This document shows positions 61,815 to 64,000 of a stretch of 64,000 nucleotides of DNA, piece after piece (within the stretch, counting starts at the first letter, position 1; every line of letters starts with the position of its first letter). The position numbers were made by a program, and so were the translations under genes. Below the pieces are notes generated by a model. That model made no database searches. It was not told the DNA's origin and was given only the letters and a program-made list of their open reading frames with translations. The DNA comes from Kingdonia uniflora (lineage: Eukaryota > Streptophyta > Magnoliopsida > Ranunculales > Circaeasteraceae), in assembly GCA_014058105.1 (NCBI GenBank), contig JACGCM010000325.1, positions 868,001 to 932,000 on the forward strand. The letters are read 5' to 3'.

Positions 61815-63013
61815 GATGGTATTAAAGCAAGAATAGCCTGGTAAAGCTTAGCTCTTGAGTTGGTAGAGCGTAGATGGATTGTGCCTACGTCTATCAGATT
61901 CGGTCTAGAGTTGGGCCGAGTTATCAGATCTTGATAGAGCAGATCTTTGTGATGGTTCCCAAGTTGAAAATGTGGGATACCTACTTGTCAGTTGCGATCT
62001 TCAGAGCCGTAGTTGCTCCGTACAGATAATCCAACCACCGTTGAAAACGCTTGTAGAGTGTGTTGCCTACATGTCAGTTGATATTGGACGCAAGAGAAAG
62101 GCTCCATATTCGAGCGCGAGATTGCTCCAGTTAAGTGTGCTTTGGACAATAACGCTAAGAGGAAGGATTGAGATTTGAGTTGGACGCGATGATCTATATC
62201 GTTGGTTGTCTCTAGAAGGCTGGTCAGTGTCGCAGATGCTCTATGAAGAATAGTAATAGAGCGATCTAGCAGGTTGTTATTGCATTCGGTCCGCATCCGC
62301 GCTACGAAGTTTAGTAACAGTTGTGATCAAGAACGATGCCCCTCAGCAGAGATCGATATGGTCAGTGTCAGTTACCGAGTACTTTCGTGTGGAAGCCGCG
62401 AAGCTTGGTTTGATTGGAATTCCTTAGTGTCTACAGAAGATTGAAGAATCCTGAGAGATACTCGTTGTAATTGTCCTGAGTTGGACATTGAGACGTTCCG
62501 GAGGTGAATGTCATGAGCCGAAGATGAAGCGGCATGAAGTTACAGATGAAGACATGGTTTGGGTCCCGAGTTTGCACACAGTGATATCGTCAGGTAGACG
62601 TCGAGGGCAGAGTGATTCGTTGTGACGCGACATGAACTGCGACCTCCATGATGGGTTGTCGCTTGTCCGCAGTTGGTCCCCAGTTACATGGGACCCTGCT
62701 TTGATCACTCCAAGAAGGCAAGATGCCGAGTGATGTTTGTTCTCTGGCTCCGTGGTGAGTTTCAGGTTTGTCGGCGTTCGAGTGCTCTAGCCGAGTTGAT
62801 CCATGTTGTTCCACATGATGGTTCTGGGTCATTTTAAGCTCACAGATGGAAGACTCACGTTTCCGAAGGTTAGTAAGTTACGTGGTTGTCGCAAAATGGA
62901 GTTGAGCTACAGTCAGTTGTGCAGGTGACCTCAGACATGATCTCAGATTGAAGTTTCTCTAGGATGAAAGATCCTGAGCGGAATTGGATGTTAGTTTCCC
63001 AATTCCTTATCAC

Positions 63014-63815
63014 TTGGTGGTTGGCGGTAGGGATAGAGTACCCGCGCCTCGTTCTTTGATTGTATCGATGGAGTGTCTTTAGAAGACCACATCTCAGTGA
63101 CCGGTTAGAGTTGGCTGCAGTTGTTGAAGCTAGTTCAAGAGAAAGAGAGAATGGCTACGCTTCAGTTTAACGATGATTACGACAGTATGAAGGTTGGTCT
63201 CCGCGAGTTTGATAGCAGTTGGACATGGCAAGCCAACGAGCTCAGGGCGACAGGTACAGTGACAATATCTTGTTCCCAAGTTCCCCAAGTACTCAGGTTG
63301 GAGTAGGGATGTAGAGATGGAGAAACGCTTCAGCAGTCAGTCAGTTATATGTCACAGCTTTGTTCTCGACGCAGACGTCGAGCTTATCGAGTGTGGGAAG
63401 AGCTGTAAGTTGTGACGCAGATGTACGCAGGTTCCAGCATGGGTCACTACCACCAGAGTTTGGCAAGTACAGATGCCAGTGTTAAGTCCTCGTTAGAGAA
63501 GAGGCATTGAGAAGTCCTCGTCAGAGAAGAGGCATTGAGAAGTCCACCTTAGAGAGTGAGGCAGATTAGAGTCCTCCGAAGTGTAGAGACCATTGGGGAC
63601 GCCGGAGTAGCGATCACCCTTCCTGGAGCCAAGATAGGTGCAGATGCCATCTAGCGTTGCATGGGTTAGATGATGGCCTACTACGAAGTGGTAGAGCAGA
63701 AACGCGGCTGCACAGATAGATGTCTTACTGGTTTTAGAAGTTCACACAGGACGCCTTTATGGCGGACCTCGATGGTTAGCTGGCGGTAGGGAACAGAGTA
63801 CCCGCGCCTTGTTGA
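63014..63815 (+). repeat. Dispersed direct repeat in the interior of copy D
   Basis: The segment tggcggtaggga followed by agagtacccgcgcct appears near 63018 and again near 63782, about 765 bp apart. Confidence 0.75.
63484..63552 (+). repeat. 28-bp tandem repeat in the interior of copy D
   Basis: The unit aagtcctcgt(t/c)agagaaga followed by ggcattgag occurs twice in tandem, followed by a partial third (aagtccaccttagagag). It is absent from copy A. Confidence 0.8.
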
Positions 63816-64000
63816 GAGTATGCTACCTTCTAGGAGCTACCCTCCCTCGCCCAAGTGAACAATGAGTACCAGCTCAGTTCTATACTGGTAAGGCTAGAGT
63901 GCCGCATCTTGATGTTGTATCCCCGATGTTCCACAAGAAGGCCGGACATGGTTTGAAGACCTTTCTAGAGATGATTGAAGGGCAGTCAGGCTGTTTCAGT

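Larger units (their letters stand above)
61004..64000 (+). mobile_element. LARD-like LTR element, copy D (5' part; continues beyond window)
   Basis: The 5' LTR is 61004-61814, followed by GA and PBS TGGTATTAAAGC (61817-61828), then interior to the window end. The first ~1.2 kb of interior matches copy A. It then departs from copy A and adds at least 1 kb, including a 28-bp tandem repeat and two copies of a ggcggtaggga motif. ORFs are short (at most about 100 codons) and none resembles gag or pol. No 3' LTR is seen by 64000. Confidence 0.88.

Noticed and set aside
1..64000. CRISPR arrays, bacterial operons or toxin-antitoxin loci
   Set aside because: The DNA is spliced eukaryotic sequence with plant retroelements; no regularly spaced short repeats or bacterial gene organisation are seen.

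Overview
The window is nuclear DNA from a flowering plant, very probably a eudicot with a transposon-rich genome. The evidence is plant Ty1/copia, Ty3/gypsy-like, L1-type LINE and FAR1-type MULE sequences, together with spliced exons of a plant-specific single-copy gene. No bacterial operons, rRNA genes or CRISPR arrays are present.

One host gene organises most of the window. On the minus strand, twelve short coding blocks between 59037 and 4409 join in phase across GT-AG introns into about 824 codons. They match the middle and C-terminal part of HASTY, the plant exportin-5 orthologue (a karyopherin-beta involved in microRNA biogenesis and export). The N-terminal third should lie beyond 64000, and the usual last exon is not visible. 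In the window the gene covers about 54.6 kb, of which about 2.5 kb is coding. Four introns (6.0, 18.1, 10.5 and 15.7 kb) hold almost all the remaining sequence and are built from nested transposons; the other seven are 87-440 bp.

Layout, low to high coordinate. 1-3826: broken copia pol and its 3' LTR, then a LINE tail, downstream of the visible HST exons. 4409-5109: HST exons 12 and 11. 5110-20824 (intron 10): an antisense LINE with a solo LTR in it, a gag-only gypsy-like element (12136-18910) split by a complete non-coding LTR element (14254-17457), and a hAT-like MITE carrying a tRNA-like segment. 20825-21328: exon 10. 21329-31816 (intron 9): a sense LINE split by a solo LTR and by a complete short LTR element. 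31817-33000: exons 9-7. 33001-51131 (intron 6): LINE tails, a gag-protease LTR element (35830-40047) split by two solo LTRs, a TIR- and TSD-bounded FAR1-type MULE (41041-45586), another solo LTR and another LINE. 51132-52249: exons 6-3. 52250-58270 (intron 2): LINE tails, antisense copia pol, plant-mobile-domain fragment. 58271-59037: exons 2 and 1. 59038-64000: unassigned sequence, LINE, and the 5' part of a long non-coding LTR element running off the window.

Most LTR elements here are non-autonomous (gag only, gag plus protease, or no ORF), and six insertions still show perfect 5-bp target duplications. Every transposon ORF I could read is broken, while all twelve HST exons are open. Exons, TSDs, PBS and PPT sites were read by eye; no alignment was run. 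Exon numbers are counted from the first exon visible in the window.
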